Shown: positions 44,827 through 54,365 of the stretch, piece by piece
Numbering within the stretch: position 1 is the first letter of the stretch
Layout: every line of letters starts with the position of its first letter
Assembly: GCF_037975235.1 (NCBI RefSeq)
Contig: NZ_CP150241.1
Span: 1,798,001 to 1,862,000 of the forward strand
DNA: 64,000 bases
Source of the DNA: Paenibacillus sp. FSL R5-0341
GTDB taxonomy: Bacteria; Bacillota; Bacilli; Paenibacillales; Paenibacillaceae
Reading direction: 5' to 3'
Notes under the pieces: model-generated
The model's input: only the letters and a program-made list of their open reading frames with translations
What the model was told of the DNA's origin: nothing
The model's database searches: none
Position numbers and translations under genes: made by a program

Positions 44827-45756
44827 ATGAACACGCCAATGAATACTCACACGCGTGCGAATACGCGTCTTAGAGATTCCGAATTCACCTTCATGTTTCA
44901 ACTAATTGCCTACAGTGTCATCATCATTTTATCGATCATGTGTTTGATACCGTTTCTGCTCATTCTATCCGGTTCATTCAGCAGCAACGAGTCCATTGTG
45001 AGGGATGGTTATCACCTCTTTCCGACGGACTTTTCCCTGGAAGGCTACAAAATGGTGTTCAAATTCCCGACCCAGGTACTCAAGGCTTATGGGGTAACGG
45101 TCTTTACAACGGTGGTGGGGACTACCCTTGGACTTTTCCTCATCACAATGGCCGGATTTGTGCTCCAACGTAAGGACTTTAAGTATCGAAATACCTTCTC
45201 GTTTTTTATCTACTTCACAACGTTGTTTGGTGGGGGACTCGTGCCTTGGTACATTATGCTGGCGAACTACTTCAATCTTACGGATACCTACACGGTACTG
45301 ATTTTCCCGGGGTTGATGACGCCATTTCTCATTATCCTGATGAAAAACTTTATTCGTTCAGCTGTGCCGGATGAGTTGATTGAGTCCGCCAAAATTGATG
45401 GAGCGAATGACTTCCGCATCTATTTCAGCATAGTGTTGAAACTGGCGATGCCTGGTATCGCAACCGTAGGTCTGTTTCTGGCACTAGGGTACTGGAATGA
45501 CTGGTTTACTTCATCCCTTTTCATTAACAACCCGGATATGTACCAGCTGCAATTTTATCTCTATAACACGATGAACACGATTACTTTCATTGACCAGATG
45601 GCAATTGGCACAGGGATTACGCTCAGTCAGGATGTGCCTACGGAATCAACCAAGATGGCGATGGCTATCGTTGTGACGGGACCAATTCTGTTCCTGTACC
45701 CGTTTGTACAACGTTATTTTGTTAAAGGACTTACCATTGGTGCAGTGAAAGGTTAG
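44827..45756 (+). CDS. Sugar ABC transporter permease, LplC type
   Basis: 309 residues, six membrane segments, EAA-loop LIESAKIDGANDFRIYFSIVLKLAMP. N-terminal part LIAYSVIIILSIMCLIPFLLILSGSFSSNESIVRDGYHLFP is the LplC signature. Ribosome site AGGAGGG at 44811. The solute-binding lipoprotein follows 106 nt downstream in the same operon. Confidence 0.9.
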   Translation: MNTPMNTHTRANTRLRDSEFTFMFQLIAYSVIIILSIMCLIPFLLILSGSFSSNESIVRDGYHLFPTDFSLEGYKMVFKFPTQVLKAYGVTVFTTVVGTTLGLFLITMAGFVLQRKDFKYRNTFSFFIYFTTLFGGGLVPWYIMLANYFNLTDTYTVLIFPGLMTPFLIILMKNFIRSAVPDELIESAKIDGANDFRIYFSIVLKLAMPGIATVGLFLALGYWNDWFTSSLFINNPDMYQLQFYLYNTMNTITFIDQMAIGTGITLSQDVPTESTKMAMAIVVTGPILFLYPFVQRYFVKGLTIGAVKG

Positions 45757-45862
45757 AACGTGAACACGCTGTGAGTATCAGGCTTCTGGCATCATCTCCG
45801 GTCTGAAGCATGGCGAGTCTGCGCTAACATATAAAGGTTCACCACAAAAAGGGAGGATGCGT

Positions 45863-47410
45863 ATGCGTAACAAAACAATTCGGCACCTGTCTCTGGTACT
45901 TGCCCTGATGTTATTCGCCGGGGTGCTTGCCGCATGTAATAACGGTTCGGGGGGATCTACGCAAGGAAGTGAGCAGGGAGGAGCATCCGAGAGCAAAGGC
46001 GAGAAAGTCACACTTCAATTTTACATGCTTGGGGATGCTCCGAAAGATCTGCCTGTCATTGAATCCGAGATCAACAAGCTGGCTGAGGCTGATCTGAACG
46101 TCAATGTGAAATTCAATTACACCTCCTGGACCGACTGGGATCAAAAATATAAACTGCTGCTGTCTTCCGGACAGCCGATCGATCTGATCTTTACAGCGGA
46201 TTGGACATTCTACCAGTCCTATGCGAAGAAGGGCGCGTTCCTGCCACTGGATGAAATGCTGCCAACAGCAGCCCCAGCACTGAAGGCTCATGTACCTGAA
46301 GATATGTGGAATGCTGTCAAAATCAATGACAAAATCTATACAGTTCCATCGACATGGATTGAGTATGTAACCGAGGGAATTGCGTATCGTGATGACTTGC
46401 GCGAGAAGTACAATCTTCCGAAGCCGGAATCGCTGGAGACACTCGAAGCGTATCTGGAGGGCATCAAAGCCAATGAACCGAATATGATCCCGATTGCGGA
46501 TAGCAATGCCAACCATACCCATGGTATTCGTCAATTGACATCCAAGCTGGTTAATACAGCAGGTCAACTCCCATATGGAATGGATATTATGTATGACACA
46601 CCATCGACCGTAACGTCCTATTGGGGATCGGCGCAGCATCTGGAAGATCTGAAAACATACAAACGTTGGATGGACAAAGGCTTCTTCCCGAAAAACGTAC
46701 TGAATGTAAAGGATACTTCCAACTCATTGCTGCAAAATGGAAAAGCGGCAGTTGTTCTCTCGGGGGAGAACCCGAACAAATTTAATGCAGATGTCATCAA
46801 GGTGCAGTCTACACATCCAGATTGGAAACTGGCTTATTTCCCATATCCGAATGCGAAAGGGTTTGCACAACCGGTTCACCCGATCCACAACGGATTTGCG
46901 ATTCCGCGTAGCAGTAAAAACCCGGAAAAAGCATTGGCATTTTATGAGAAGCTCGTGACAGATAAACGCTACAACTGGTTGACTGAATACGGCGTTGAGG
47001 GTAAAAACTTTGAGGTAGATAATGGTTACTATAAAATGGTCGGCGATGCACAAACAAACGGCTTCCCACGTGAAGGCATGAATGGCTGGGCATGGCGTAA
47101 TCCGGAATTCATGCTCTATGATAAAACCTTTGATGATGTCCTGACCATGTTTGAAGATCTCGACAAAATCAAAAAGCCGGATATTTTCACAGGGTTTGCT
47201 GAAGACTGGACTCCGTACCAAGCCGAGAAGGCTGCATTAGAGCAAGTGGAAAAACAATATTTGTATCCGCTTAATGTGGGATTGGTGGCAGACGTGGAGG
47301 CTGGATTGAACACATTTATGGAGAAGGCTAAGCAAGCAGGGTTGGAAAAAATTCAAGCAGAGTACACCAAGCAGTGGCAGGAGTACTTGAAGTCAGCGGG
47401 CATCCAATAG
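45863..47410 (+). CDS. Extracellular solute-binding lipoprotein of the sugar importer
   Basis: About 515 residues. Signal peptide with lipobox (ALMLFAGVLAACNN, Cys about 24), a Gly/Ser-rich linker (GSGGSTQGSEQGG), then a family-1-like solute-binding fold containing WTDWDQKYKLLLSSGQPIDLIFTADWTFYQS and ALAFYEKLVTDKRYNWLTEYG. The sequence around IEYVTEGIAYRDDLREKY and the periplasmic-binding lobes are typical of LplA-like (Paenibacillus complex sugar) proteins. ATG 45857 is inside the ribosome site, so ATG 45863 is the start. Same operon as the two permeases; terminator at 47432-47463. Confidence 0.9.
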   Translation: MRNKTIRHLSLVLALMLFAGVLAACNNGSGGSTQGSEQGGASESKGEKVTLQFYMLGDAPKDLPVIESEINKLAEADLNVNVKFNYTSWTDWDQKYKLLLSSGQPIDLIFTADWTFYQSYAKKGAFLPLDEMLPTAAPALKAHVPEDMWNAVKINDKIYTVPSTWIEYVTEGIAYRDDLREKYNLPKPESLETLEAYLEGIKANEPNMIPIADSNANHTHGIRQLTSKLVNTAGQLPYGMDIMYDTPSTVTSYWGSAQHLEDLKTYKRWMDKGFFPKNVLNVKDTSNSLLQNGKAAVVLSGENPNKFNADVIKVQSTHPDWKLAYFPYPNAKGFAQPVHPIHNGFAIPRSSKNPEKALAFYEKLVTDKRYNWLTEYGVEGKNFEVDNGYYKMVGDAQTNGFPREGMNGWAWRNPEFMLYDKTFDDVLTMFEDLDKIKKPDIFTGFAEDWTPYQAEKAALEQVEKQYLYPLNVGLVADVEAGLNTFMEKAKQAGLEKIQAEYTKQWQEYLKSAGIQ

Positions 47411-47431
47411 TTTGTACTTTCCTTCATACAG

Positions 47432-47463
47432 AAAAGGTGCCTTCAGATCCGAAGGCACCTTTT
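47432..47463 (+). terminator. Intrinsic terminator
   Basis: AAAAGGTGCCTTC (47432-47444), loop AGATCC, GAAGGCACCTTTT (47451-47463). Between convergent genes; works for both strands. Confidence 0.93.
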
Positions 47464-47549
47464 CAATGTGGTTGCAGGCTTGTTTGAAGCCGTTGGTTAG
47501 AGGCATGATTGACGAAGAATGCGGGAAGCAGCACCTTATTTGGATAAAT

Positions 47550-48701
47550 TCATAAACGGGCCTCTTCTGCGGATGAAGGACGGACGTCCTCCAGCAGATC
47601 GATAATACTTTGAGCGCTCTGCATCGGATGAACCTTGGCGATTTCCGCCAGATGACGTTTGCGTTTACGTACAACATCCGGGTAGTGATGCAACAGCTTG
47701 TTCATCCATTTGACCACTACGTCGAGCGAAGTTATGGGTTCTCCCAACCCTCTTGCCGTAAAATAATGGACGTTTTCTTCTTCCTGACCAGGTATAGGGT
47801 TGTGGAACAACATTGGAATTCCTTTGGCCAAACCTTCGCTGCATGTCATTCCCCCAGGTTTGGTGATCAGCAGGTCGGATACTTCCATCAATTTGTCTAC
47901 TTCGTTGGTGTACCCCATAATATGAATGTTTTCTTTGCGATACATGGGGTTCTGTTCCATGCTGATCCGTGCTTTATCATTGCGACCCAGACAAAAAATG
48001 ATCTGAATATCTTCATGCCAGCGTGTCAGCAGCGGATGGACCAGCTTGTCGCTGAGCATTCCCCAGCCGCCACCCATCACCAGTACAGTAGGCATGTTCT
48101 TGAGGTTAAATCTGCTTCGAATCTCTTCTCGCCCGGGATGCTCCCAGAAATTTGGATGTACCGGAATGCCCGTGACTCGAATGTTGTCTGTAGGTACGCC
48201 GCGTAGCATTAGTTTGGACTTAACCTCATCTGAAGAAACCAGATAAAGGTCTACTTCACGGTTAATCCACGTCCCATGTGCATCATAGTCGGTGATGACT
48301 GTGCATAGGGGAACCTGTACACCCAGACGCTTCAATCTGGAAATGACAGCACTTGGGATTGGGTGGGTGCAGACGATCGCATTGGGACGTAGCTGACGCA
48401 CGACGCTGCGAGTATGTGTATAGAACAGTTTATGCAGCGCCAGCGTTGTCAGCCGGTTCAATGATTTTTTATATTGATGTCTGTATACGTATCCCACGAG
48501 TTTGGGTTGGTTGGTAACCGTTTTTTTGTATGCCGTTATAATAAGAGGTGCCATCTTGGGATTTAAAAAACTTCCAAGTTCGAGCACTTTCGTCTGCACG
48601 TCTGGCGAGAGCTTTCGCAAATTGCTGGACAGTGCATAGGCGGCTTGAGTATGACCCGTACCAAAGCCTTCAGATAATAGTAATACTCTTTTTTTCTCCA
48701 C
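47550..48701 (-). CDS. UgtP-like diacylglycerol glucosyltransferase
   Basis: 383 residues. N-terminal VLLLSEGFGTGHTQAAYALS and the C-terminal GT28 donor site ISDLLITKPGGMTCSEGLAKGIPMLFHNPIPGQEEENVHYF mark the MGDG-synthase/UgtP family. It would transfer glucose from UDP-glucose to diacylglycerol (one to three glucosyl additions in related enzymes) for membrane glycolipid and lipoteichoic-acid anchors. GTG 48701 follows AGGTGA. The PAP2 phosphatase ends 51 nt upstream of its start, in the same direction. Confidence 0.9.
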   Translation of the reverse strand: MEKKRVLLLSEGFGTGHTQAAYALSSNLRKLSPDVQTKVLELGSFLNPKMAPLIITAYKKTVTNQPKLVGYVYRHQYKKSLNRLTTLALHKLFYTHTRSVVRQLRPNAIVCTHPIPSAVISRLKRLGVQVPLCTVITDYDAHGTWINREVDLYLVSSDEVKSKLMLRGVPTDNIRVTGIPVHPNFWEHPGREEIRSRFNLKNMPTVLVMGGGWGMLSDKLVHPLLTRWHEDIQIIFCLGRNDKARISMEQNPMYRKENIHIMGYTNEVDKLMEVSDLLITKPGGMTCSEGLAKGIPMLFHNPIPGQEEENVHYFTARGLGEPITSLDVVVKWMNKLLHHYPDVVRKRKRHLAEIAKVHPMQSAQSIIDLLEDVRPSSAEEARL

Positions 48702-48751
48702 GCTTGCTTCACCTGTTCCTGCTAGGTTTTTCTGAGTCTAACATATCGGCT

Positions 48752-49279
48752 TTAAGCCCAGAATGCAACTGTTGCAAGTGCGACTAAAGTACCTATTGTG
48801 GCACCTGCAAGAACATCGGAAGGGTAGTGTAATCCCAGGTATATTCGAGAGAATCCGACAATAAGGGCCACAGGCAACAATATTAGCAATAAGATCGGAT
48901 CAGTGGTCATAAATGGAACCGTGACCGAAAAAATGGCAGTCGTGTGTCCTGAAGGAAACGAGTGGTCCGTCAGGGGATTACGAAACGTGATGGTATCCGG
49001 CAAGGCCAGATAAGGCCGAATGCGGGGATACAATTTTTTCGCGATGGCTACGGGAATGTGGCTGATCGCAAGAGCGATACAAGCCTGAAGTCCTGTTGTG
49101 CTCCATGGAGCCGGAGCGAGCAGCCAGATTAACAAGGATACTGCAATAGAAGAAGTTGCTCCACCCAGATGGGTGAAATAATACAGCCAAAAATTCATAA
49201 AACGATTATGAAGTCGGCCGTTGATCCACATAAAAACATTTCGATCATACTCTTGAAACTTTAAGAATAAACGGCTCAT
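48752..49279 (-). CDS. PAP2-family phosphatase
   Basis: About 175 residues with four or five membrane helices. The three PAP2 motifs are KLYPRIRPYL, SFPSGHTT and RIYLGLHYPSDV. This class dephosphorylates undecaprenyl pyrophosphate or phosphatidic acid. The ATG at 49279 follows AGGAGG; the ORF can be extended to 49342 but without a ribosome site. Together with the glycosyltransferase next to it, a lipid envelope role is likely. Confidence 0.85.
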   Translation of the reverse strand: MSRLFLKFQEYDRNVFMWINGRLHNRFMNFWLYYFTHLGGATSSIAVSLLIWLLAPAPWSTTGLQACIALAISHIPVAIAKKLYPRIRPYLALPDTITFRNPLTDHSFPSGHTTAIFSVTVPFMTTDPILLLILLPVALIVGFSRIYLGLHYPSDVLAGATIGTLVALATVAFWA

Positions 49280-49991
49280 ATTGGCCTCCTGCCAGTCAGG
49301 CCGCCCGTAATGGCGGCAGTATTTCCGGTGATTTTTCTGCATCCGGTTTCGTCCTGATTAGTATATAACCGTTTTTCGTGAACTTGAGGTTATTTCAGGT
49401 ATATGTTTATCATATTTTTAAATGTTGTCCTTTTCAAGAAGAACACATGTAAAGAACGTAAAATTCATGTTAAAGAGTGGATATATACCCATCTTAACTT
49501 TTTGACTTGGGTTAGCCAAAAAAGATACAATGATTCAACATGGCTGAAATGAGGTAAAAAAAAATGTGAGTTTTGGTTTAAACTTTTTGAGGTCTGTTTG
49601 CGTTATTTGTTATAGAGCCTCTGACGAAGAATAACATGCTGATGAAAAAGCAGGGACTTTAGAAATAAAAATCAAGTAAACGGCTGAAAATAAGATATAA
49701 CAGGCATGAATGCGAGGTTGTGGTATCACGAAGTGTCTATTCAGCGTTTAAAGATCACATTTCTGCTTCAGAAAGTGGAATTGGGGTTTTGACAAATGAC
49801 TGAAAAGAATACAGAATCGATAAAGCAGCCAACTGATAGCAACCAAGCTTTGAAACATTGCCTGATATATTCACGTAGTACACAAAAGAACAGGGTCATA
49901 TTCTGCAGATCACAAAAAAATAAATTGCAGAATCAGGAAGAGAAATGCTTGAGTAAACTGGGTTTTGAAAAAAAGGGGGTAACAGAGAACG
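49280..49991 (+). promoter_or_regulatory. Long leader and promoter region of the GT2 gene
   Basis: 712 nt without a supported gene. A SigA-type promoter TTGACT (49502-49507), 18 nt, TACAAT (49526-49531) lies here, giving a transcript with a ~450-nt leader. A second possible promoter is TTGACA (49789-49794), 17 nt, CAGAAT. An open frame at 49796-50080 overlaps the GT2 start and is not supported. I see no known riboswitch motif. Confidence 0.5.
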
Positions 49992-51230
49992 ATGTTGGAC
50001 GCTATATTCGTCACGATGCAGGTCATTCTGGCACTGCTAGCCGTGTACCAATTCACGTTTTCGCTGTTCGGTCTGATTAAGAAAAAGAAAAAGAAACATT
50101 ATCCGGCGACAAAATCATTCGCTGTACTCGTCGCAGCACACAATGAGGAACAGGTCATTGGTGCCTTGATGGAGAACTTGAAACAACTTGATTATCCGGA
50201 AGATCTGTATGATGTGTTCGTCATCTGTGACAACTGTACGGATGGAACGGCTCAAATTGTCAGAGAACATGGGTTAAACGCTTGTGTACGTACCAACGCT
50301 GATCTGAGAGGTAAAGGGTATGCCATCGAATGGATGCTTAAATACCTGTGGAAATTGCCACGTCAGTATGACGCAGTTGTTATGTTTGACGCGGATAACC
50401 TGGTTGACCGTAACTTCTTGCTTGAGATGAATGATGACTTGAACAATGGTTCGCGTGTTATCCAAGGATACATTGATACGAAAAATCCGGAGGATTCTTG
50501 GATCACTGCAGCATACGGTGTATCTTACTGGTACATCAACCGTCTGTGGCAGTTGTCTCGTCATAACTTGAATATGGCGAACTTCCTCGGAGGTACCGGA
50601 ATGTGTTTCGAGACCAACCTGTTGAAGGAAATTGGCTGGGGCGCAACAAGTCTGGTAGAGGATCTGGAGTTTACGATGCGCAGTGTGCAACGTAATGTGT
50701 ATCCTGTTTTCAACTATGATGCCAAAGTATTTGATGAGAAGCCATTAACGTTCAAAGCTTCAGCGCGACAACGTCTCCGCTGGATGCAAGGTCACTTTAC
50801 AGTTGCACGTAGATACTTCTTCCCACTGCTCTGGCAGTCCATTAAGGAAAGAAGCTTAGTGAAATTCGACCTTGCTATCTATGGGGCCAATGTCTATGTT
50901 GTATTGCTTACATTCCTGATGACTGCTGCAATGTGGGTAGACATGGCGATTTTCAATGGTCCGCACATTGCGAATATTTATGGATACTTCCCGTTATGGG
51001 TCGGATTCGTGGCCATTGGCCTGAATATTCTGACGTTCCTGTTGTCTATGGCTCTGGAGAAGGTTACCTTCGCCAAAGTTTATCTATATCTGATTTTGTT
51101 CCCGATTTACCTGTTGTCATGGTACCCGATTACGTTCTACGCTTTCTTTACGCAGAACAACAAACAGTGGAGTCACACCCAACACACGCGTGTTGTGCGC
51201 TTGGATGAGGTACAGAGCAAACAAGGGTAA
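49992..51230 (+). CDS. Membrane GT2 glycosyltransferase
   Basis: 412 residues. N-terminal helix, then a GT-A domain: VAAHNEEQVIGALMENL, DNCTDGTAQIV, the metal-binding MFDADNLVD, GGTGMCFE, LVEDLEF, and the processive QRLRWMQGH motif (QxxRW). Four C-terminal membrane helices follow. That is the layout of processive polysaccharide synthases or of lipid-linked glycosyltransferases such as IcaA or hyaluronan-synthase relatives. The substrate is unknown. GGGGG lies ~13 nt before ATG 49992, which is wide spacing. The 3' end runs to the L20 leader promoter region. Confidence 0.87.
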   Translation: MLDAIFVTMQVILALLAVYQFTFSLFGLIKKKKKKHYPATKSFAVLVAAHNEEQVIGALMENLKQLDYPEDLYDVFVICDNCTDGTAQIVREHGLNACVRTNADLRGKGYAIEWMLKYLWKLPRQYDAVVMFDADNLVDRNFLLEMNDDLNNGSRVIQGYIDTKNPEDSWITAAYGVSYWYINRLWQLSRHNLNMANFLGGTGMCFETNLLKEIGWGATSLVEDLEFTMRSVQRNVYPVFNYDAKVFDEKPLTFKASARQRLRWMQGHFTVARRYFFPLLWQSIKERSLVKFDLAIYGANVYVVLLTFLMTAAMWVDMAIFNGPHIANIYGYFPLWVGFVAIGLNILTFLLSMALEKVTFAKVYLYLILFPIYLLSWYPITFYAFFTQNNKQWSHTQHTRVVRLDEVQSKQG

Positions 51231-51305
51231 GGAACACGCAAGCATGACTTTGTCGGCATCGGATATAACAAATGTATAATTTCAGAAAATAAAGTTGTAG
51301 GGATG

Positions 51306-51334
51306 TTGACAATGCATTTCGTGGATGGTATAGT
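51306..51334 (+). promoter_or_regulatory. SigA-type promoter of the infC operon
   Basis: TTGACA (51306-51311), exactly 17 nt, TATAGT (51329-51334). One mismatch to the canonical -10; drives the infC-rpmI-rplT leader. Confidence 0.85.
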
Positions 51335-51340
51335 ATTCAA

Positions 51341-51515
51341 GTGCTTTAAAACGGCTTTGAAACGAATAGCAATGGAATCACAAGTAGAAGTCCGACTTCT
51401 CACCTGATCAACATGATGTTGGCTGGTCAACGATCCCAATAATTTATGAAGTGTATACTCATGAAGAATTGTGTTGATTACAGGGATGTCGGTAGCTTGA
51501 CCGGCATCCCTTTTA
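51341..51515 (+). ncRNA. L20-type autoregulatory leader with attenuator
   Basis: Leader of ~220 nt before infC. It ends with a terminator GGGATG (51483-51488), loop, CATCCC (51505-51510) and a T-tract. In Bacillales, free ribosomal protein L20 binds an upstream structure that mimics its 23S rRNA site and promotes this premature termination. The region 51390-51430 (AGAAGTCCGACTTCTC, then ATCAACATGATGTTG) provides paired segments compatible with the binding structure. Identity rests on position and architecture. Confidence 0.8.
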
Positions 51516-51560
51516 TTTTTGTGTAACAGGATATTCAAAATGACCTGGAGGTGGACGGTT

Positions 51561-52070
51561 ATTAGTAAAGATCACATGATTAATGATGAGATTCGGGCGA
51601 AGGAAGTACGCCTTGTCGGAGCTGAAGGAGAACAAATTGGGATTACGCCCATTCGCGAAGCACTGCAAATGGCGATTGACCTAAATTTGGATCTGGTCAA
51701 TGTGGCACCACAGGCTAAACCGCCGGTGTGTCGCATCATGGACTATGGCAAATTCCGCTATGAGCAACAAAAGAAAGAAAAAGAAGCCCGTAAGAACCAG
51801 AAAATTGTTGACATTAAAGAAGTATGGTTCCGTTCCAATATTGAGGAGCACGATTATCAAACGAAGCTTCGTAATGTAGTTAAGTTTTTGAACGAAGGCG
51901 ACAAAGTGAAATGTTCTGTTCGTTACCGCGGACGTGAAATTGCACATGCCGCGATTGGTCAACGGATTTTGGAGCGCGTAAAGGTAGAAGTTGCAGAACT
52001 TTGTACTATTGAACGTCAACCGAAATTGGAAGGCCGCAGTATGATCATGATTTTGGCTCCTAAAGCCTGA
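51561..52070 (+). CDS. infC: Translation initiation factor IF-3, starting on ATT
   Basis: 169 residues. The first codon is ATT at 51561, then AGT AAA GAT CAC ATG, so the protein begins SKDHMINDEIRAKEVRLVG, aligning with Bacillus IF-3. GGAGGT (51547-51552) lies 8 nt before ATT. ATT starts are characteristic of infC, where IF-3 discriminates against its own initiation codon (autoregulation). NAKPPVCRIMDYGKFRYEQQKKEKEARKN-type core and C-terminal QPKLEGRSMIMILAPK are present. First gene of the infC-rpmI-rplT operon. Confidence 0.96.
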   Translation: MSKDHMINDEIRAKEVRLVGAEGEQIGITPIREALQMAIDLNLDLVNVAPQAKPPVCRIMDYGKFRYEQQKKEKEARKNQKIVDIKEVWFRSNIEEHDYQTKLRNVVKFLNEGDKVKCSVRYRGREIAHAAIGQRILERVKVEVAELCTIERQPKLEGRSMIMILAPKA

Positions 52071-52094
52071 TAACATTGGAGGAGGAAACACAAA

Positions 52095-52298
52095 ATGCCT
52101 AAAATGAAAACACACAGCAGTTTGAAAGGACGCTTCAAAATTACCGGTTCCGGTAAAGTCCTTCGTTACAAAGCTCACAAAAACCACTTGCTTTCCCACA
52201 AATCCAAACGTGCTAAGCGCGTTCTGAACGGTAACCCAGTTATGGCTGCCGGGGATGTTAGACGTTTGAAACAAGGTTTGGCTAACTTGAAAGGCTAA
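52095..52298 (+). CDS. rpmI: Ribosomal protein bL35
   Basis: 67 residues, whole length of bL35: MPKMKTHSSLKGRFKITGSG, HKNHLLSHKSKRAKRV, and the C-terminal MAAGDVRRLKQGLANL. ATG 52095 follows GGAGGAGGAAA. Second gene of the infC operon; 88 nt before rplT. Confidence 0.97.
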   Translation: MPKMKTHSSLKGRFKITGSGKVLRYKAHKNHLLSHKSKRAKRVLNGNPVMAAGDVRRLKQGLANLKG

Positions 52299-52386
52299 TT
52301 CTAATTAGTACATTCCGTATGGGGGATCGGCTACGGCCGTACACATACCACGGATACATTTATATTTATTTGGGAGGTTCTTTAAT

Positions 52387-52746
52387 ATGGCAAGAGTAAA
52401 AGGCGGTTTTGTAGTACGTCGTCGTCATAAAAAGGTTTTGAAACTGGCAAGAGGTTATTTCGGTTCCAAACACCGTATTTTTAAAACAGCTAATGAGCAA
52501 GTAATGAAATCCCTGGTATACGCATACCGTGACCGTCGCAACACGAAACGTAACTTCCGCAGACTGTGGATCGTTCGTATCAATGCTGCAGCACGTATGA
52601 ATGGTTTGTCTTACAACAAACTGATCCATGGTTTGAAACTTGCTGGAGTAGACATGAACCGCAAAATGTTGGCTGATCTGGCCGTTAACGACATCAATGC
52701 GTTCAACTCTTTGGCTACTGTAGCTAAAGGCAAAATCAACGCTTAA
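52387..52746 (+). CDS. rplT: Ribosomal protein bL20
   Basis: 119 residues, fully typical bL20: [58 protein letters not shown], and the autoregulatory C-terminus. It builds the large subunit and represses its own operon through the leader at 51341-51515. Start ATG with GGGAGG upstream. Terminator at 52759-52788. Confidence 0.97.
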   Translation: MARVKGGFVVRRRHKKVLKLARGYFGSKHRIFKTANEQVMKSLVYAYRDRRNTKRNFRRLWIVRINAAARMNGLSYNKLIHGLKLAGVDMNRKMLADLAVNDINAFNSLATVAKGKINA

Positions 52747-52758
52747 ATTGTATGATAC

Positions 52759-52788
52759 AAGCCGCCGTACCTATATGGCGGCTTTTTT
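52759..52788 (+). terminator. Terminator of the infC operon
   Basis: AAGCCGCC (52759-52766) and GGCGGCTT (52777-52784), then TTTTTT. Short strong hairpin. Confidence 0.9.
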
Positions 52789-53324
52789 TACGGCTTGGAA
52801 GAAATCCGAAGATGAATCTCTGAATGAGTAGAGCGAATAGGCTATAGTCTGAAAGGGAACAATGAAACCAGATGACTGGTGAATAACAGACCATGGGAAT
52901 ACATAAAATACGAACGGTGAAATAATACAAATGAAAACAGGGGAATTCCACGCATCACTAAAGTATACGGTATGTTTTTGTTATATAACATCACATCGCT
53001 GTAACGTTAGTGTGTTAAATCGCTAAATTATTAAGCGTTTTCAATAAAAAAAGAACAAAAATATGTGATATTTGGTGATGAAACATCTGGATTTTAACAC
53101 TGGTTGATTGTATAATCACCTCTAGTAGGCTAGTCCTAATTTTTCTCTCCATGTCATAATGTTCGGTTTTTCGACAGATGATAGGATGCTTCAAGGGTGA
53201 GAATGCGCTTTTTATGTCGAAGAAACCATACATTCTGCATAAAAGTCATTCCAGCTATCTGTTAACCGTTCAAATGTGGGCTGGATTGGAATGAGGATAT
53301 ATCATTAAGGGGGAAAAAGAGAAA
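52789..53324 (+). other. Intergenic region upstream of the nupN-like gene
   Basis: About 535 nt without a convincing gene. A -10-like TATAAT is at 53111-53116, its -35 is weak. The region is AT-rich around 53030-53080. I see no purine riboswitch core and no T-box. Regulation of the nucleoside importer may rely on a protein such as CodY, but no site is asserted. Confidence 0.5.
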
Positions 53325-54365
53325 ATGAAAAAGATGCTCAGCTTGTCTTTGGTAATGTTGCTGGCGGTATCGGTTATGCTCGCAGGTTGCGGTAGCAAAC
53401 CGAAAGAAGAAACAAATGCCGGAGGAGATACAGGTGGCACATCCACTGAAACTAAATCCGATCTCAAAATCGGTATGGTTACTGACGTAGGTGGAGTTAA
53501 TGACAAATCCTTTAACCAATCCGCTTGGGAAGCTCTGCAAGCGACTGAAACAGAAACAGGTACTGCAGTTAAATACCTGCAAAGTAAATCCGATGAAGAG
53601 TACATTCCTAACCTGAACGAATTCGTTAAAGGCGGATATGATCTGACTTGGGGTATCGGTTTCCAATTGGCTGATGCAATCAAAACGGTTGCTGACCAAA
53701 ACGCCGATGCTAAACTCGCGATCATTGACAGCGTAGTGGATTCTCCTAATGTTAAGTCCGTAACTTTTGCTGAAGAAGAAGGATCTTTCTTGGTTGGTGT
53801 TGTTGCCGGTCTGACAACAAAAACGAACAAAATTGGTTTTGTAGGCGGTATGGAAAGCCCACTGATCAAAAAGTTTGAAGTAGGATTCAGAGAAGGCGTT
53901 AAAGCAGTTAACCCTGATGCTCAATTCATTTCTAACTACACAGGTGCATTTGATAAACCTGACCTTGGTAAAGCAGCAGCAGCAACACTTTACAATGAAG
54001 GCGTAGATATTATCTTCCACGCTTCTGGCGCGACAGGTAACGGTGTGTTTAACGAAGCAAGTGCTCGTAAGAAACAAGGTCAAGATGTATGGGTTATCGG
54101 TGTTGACAAAGACCAATCTCTTGAGTTTGGTGATGAGATCACTTTGACTTCCATGATCAAAAAAGTTGACGAAGCTGTTAAGCGCGTTAACCAAGAAGTA
54201 ATCGACGGTACATTTGCTGGCGGTTCCGAGAACCTGACGTTGAAAGAAAACGGCGTAGGTATTGCTGATACTTCTACTGCCAACGTATCTGCTGATATAC
54301 TTGCAAAAGTAGAAGAGTACAAAGAAAAAATCATCAGCGGCGAAATCAAAGTACCTACTGAGTAA
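53325..54365 (+). CDS. nupN: BMP-family nucleoside-binding lipoprotein
   Basis: 346 residues. Lipobox VSVMLAGCGS (Cys about 23), a Gly/Thr-rich linker, then the BmpA/Med fold: KIGMVTDVGGVNDKSFNQSAWEAL, FLVGVVAGLTTKTNKIGFVGG, FHASGATGNGVFNEASARK. This is the solute-binding part of the purine-nucleoside importer NupNOPQ. RBS AAGGGGGAAAAAG. The ATPase NupO follows 183 nt downstream. In B. subtilis the system takes up purine nucleosides (guanosine, adenosine, xanthosine and inosine). Confidence 0.9.
   Translation: MKKMLSLSLVMLLAVSVMLAGCGSKPKEETNAGGDTGGTSTETKSDLKIGMVTDVGGVNDKSFNQSAWEALQATETETGTAVKYLQSKSDEEYIPNLNEFVKGGYDLTWGIGFQLADAIKTVADQNADAKLAIIDSVVDSPNVKSVTFAEEEGSFLVGVVAGLTTKTNKIGFVGGMESPLIKKFEVGFREGVKAVNPDAQFISNYTGAFDKPDLGKAAAATLYNEGVDIIFHASGATGNGVFNEASARKKQGQDVWVIGVDKDQSLEFGDEITLTSMIKKVDEAVKRVNQEVIDGTFAGGSENLTLKENGVGIADTSTANVSADILAKVEEYKEKIISGEIKVPTE

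Noticed and set aside
49796..50080. 94-codon open frame upstream of the GT2 gene
   Set aside because: It overlaps the real start at 49992 by ~90 nt, its last third is the GT2 sequence in another frame, and it has no recognisable ribosome site or domain.
52789..53324. Purine riboswitch upstream of the nucleoside importer
   Set aside because: I looked for the conserved purine aptamer core and paired loops and did not find them.
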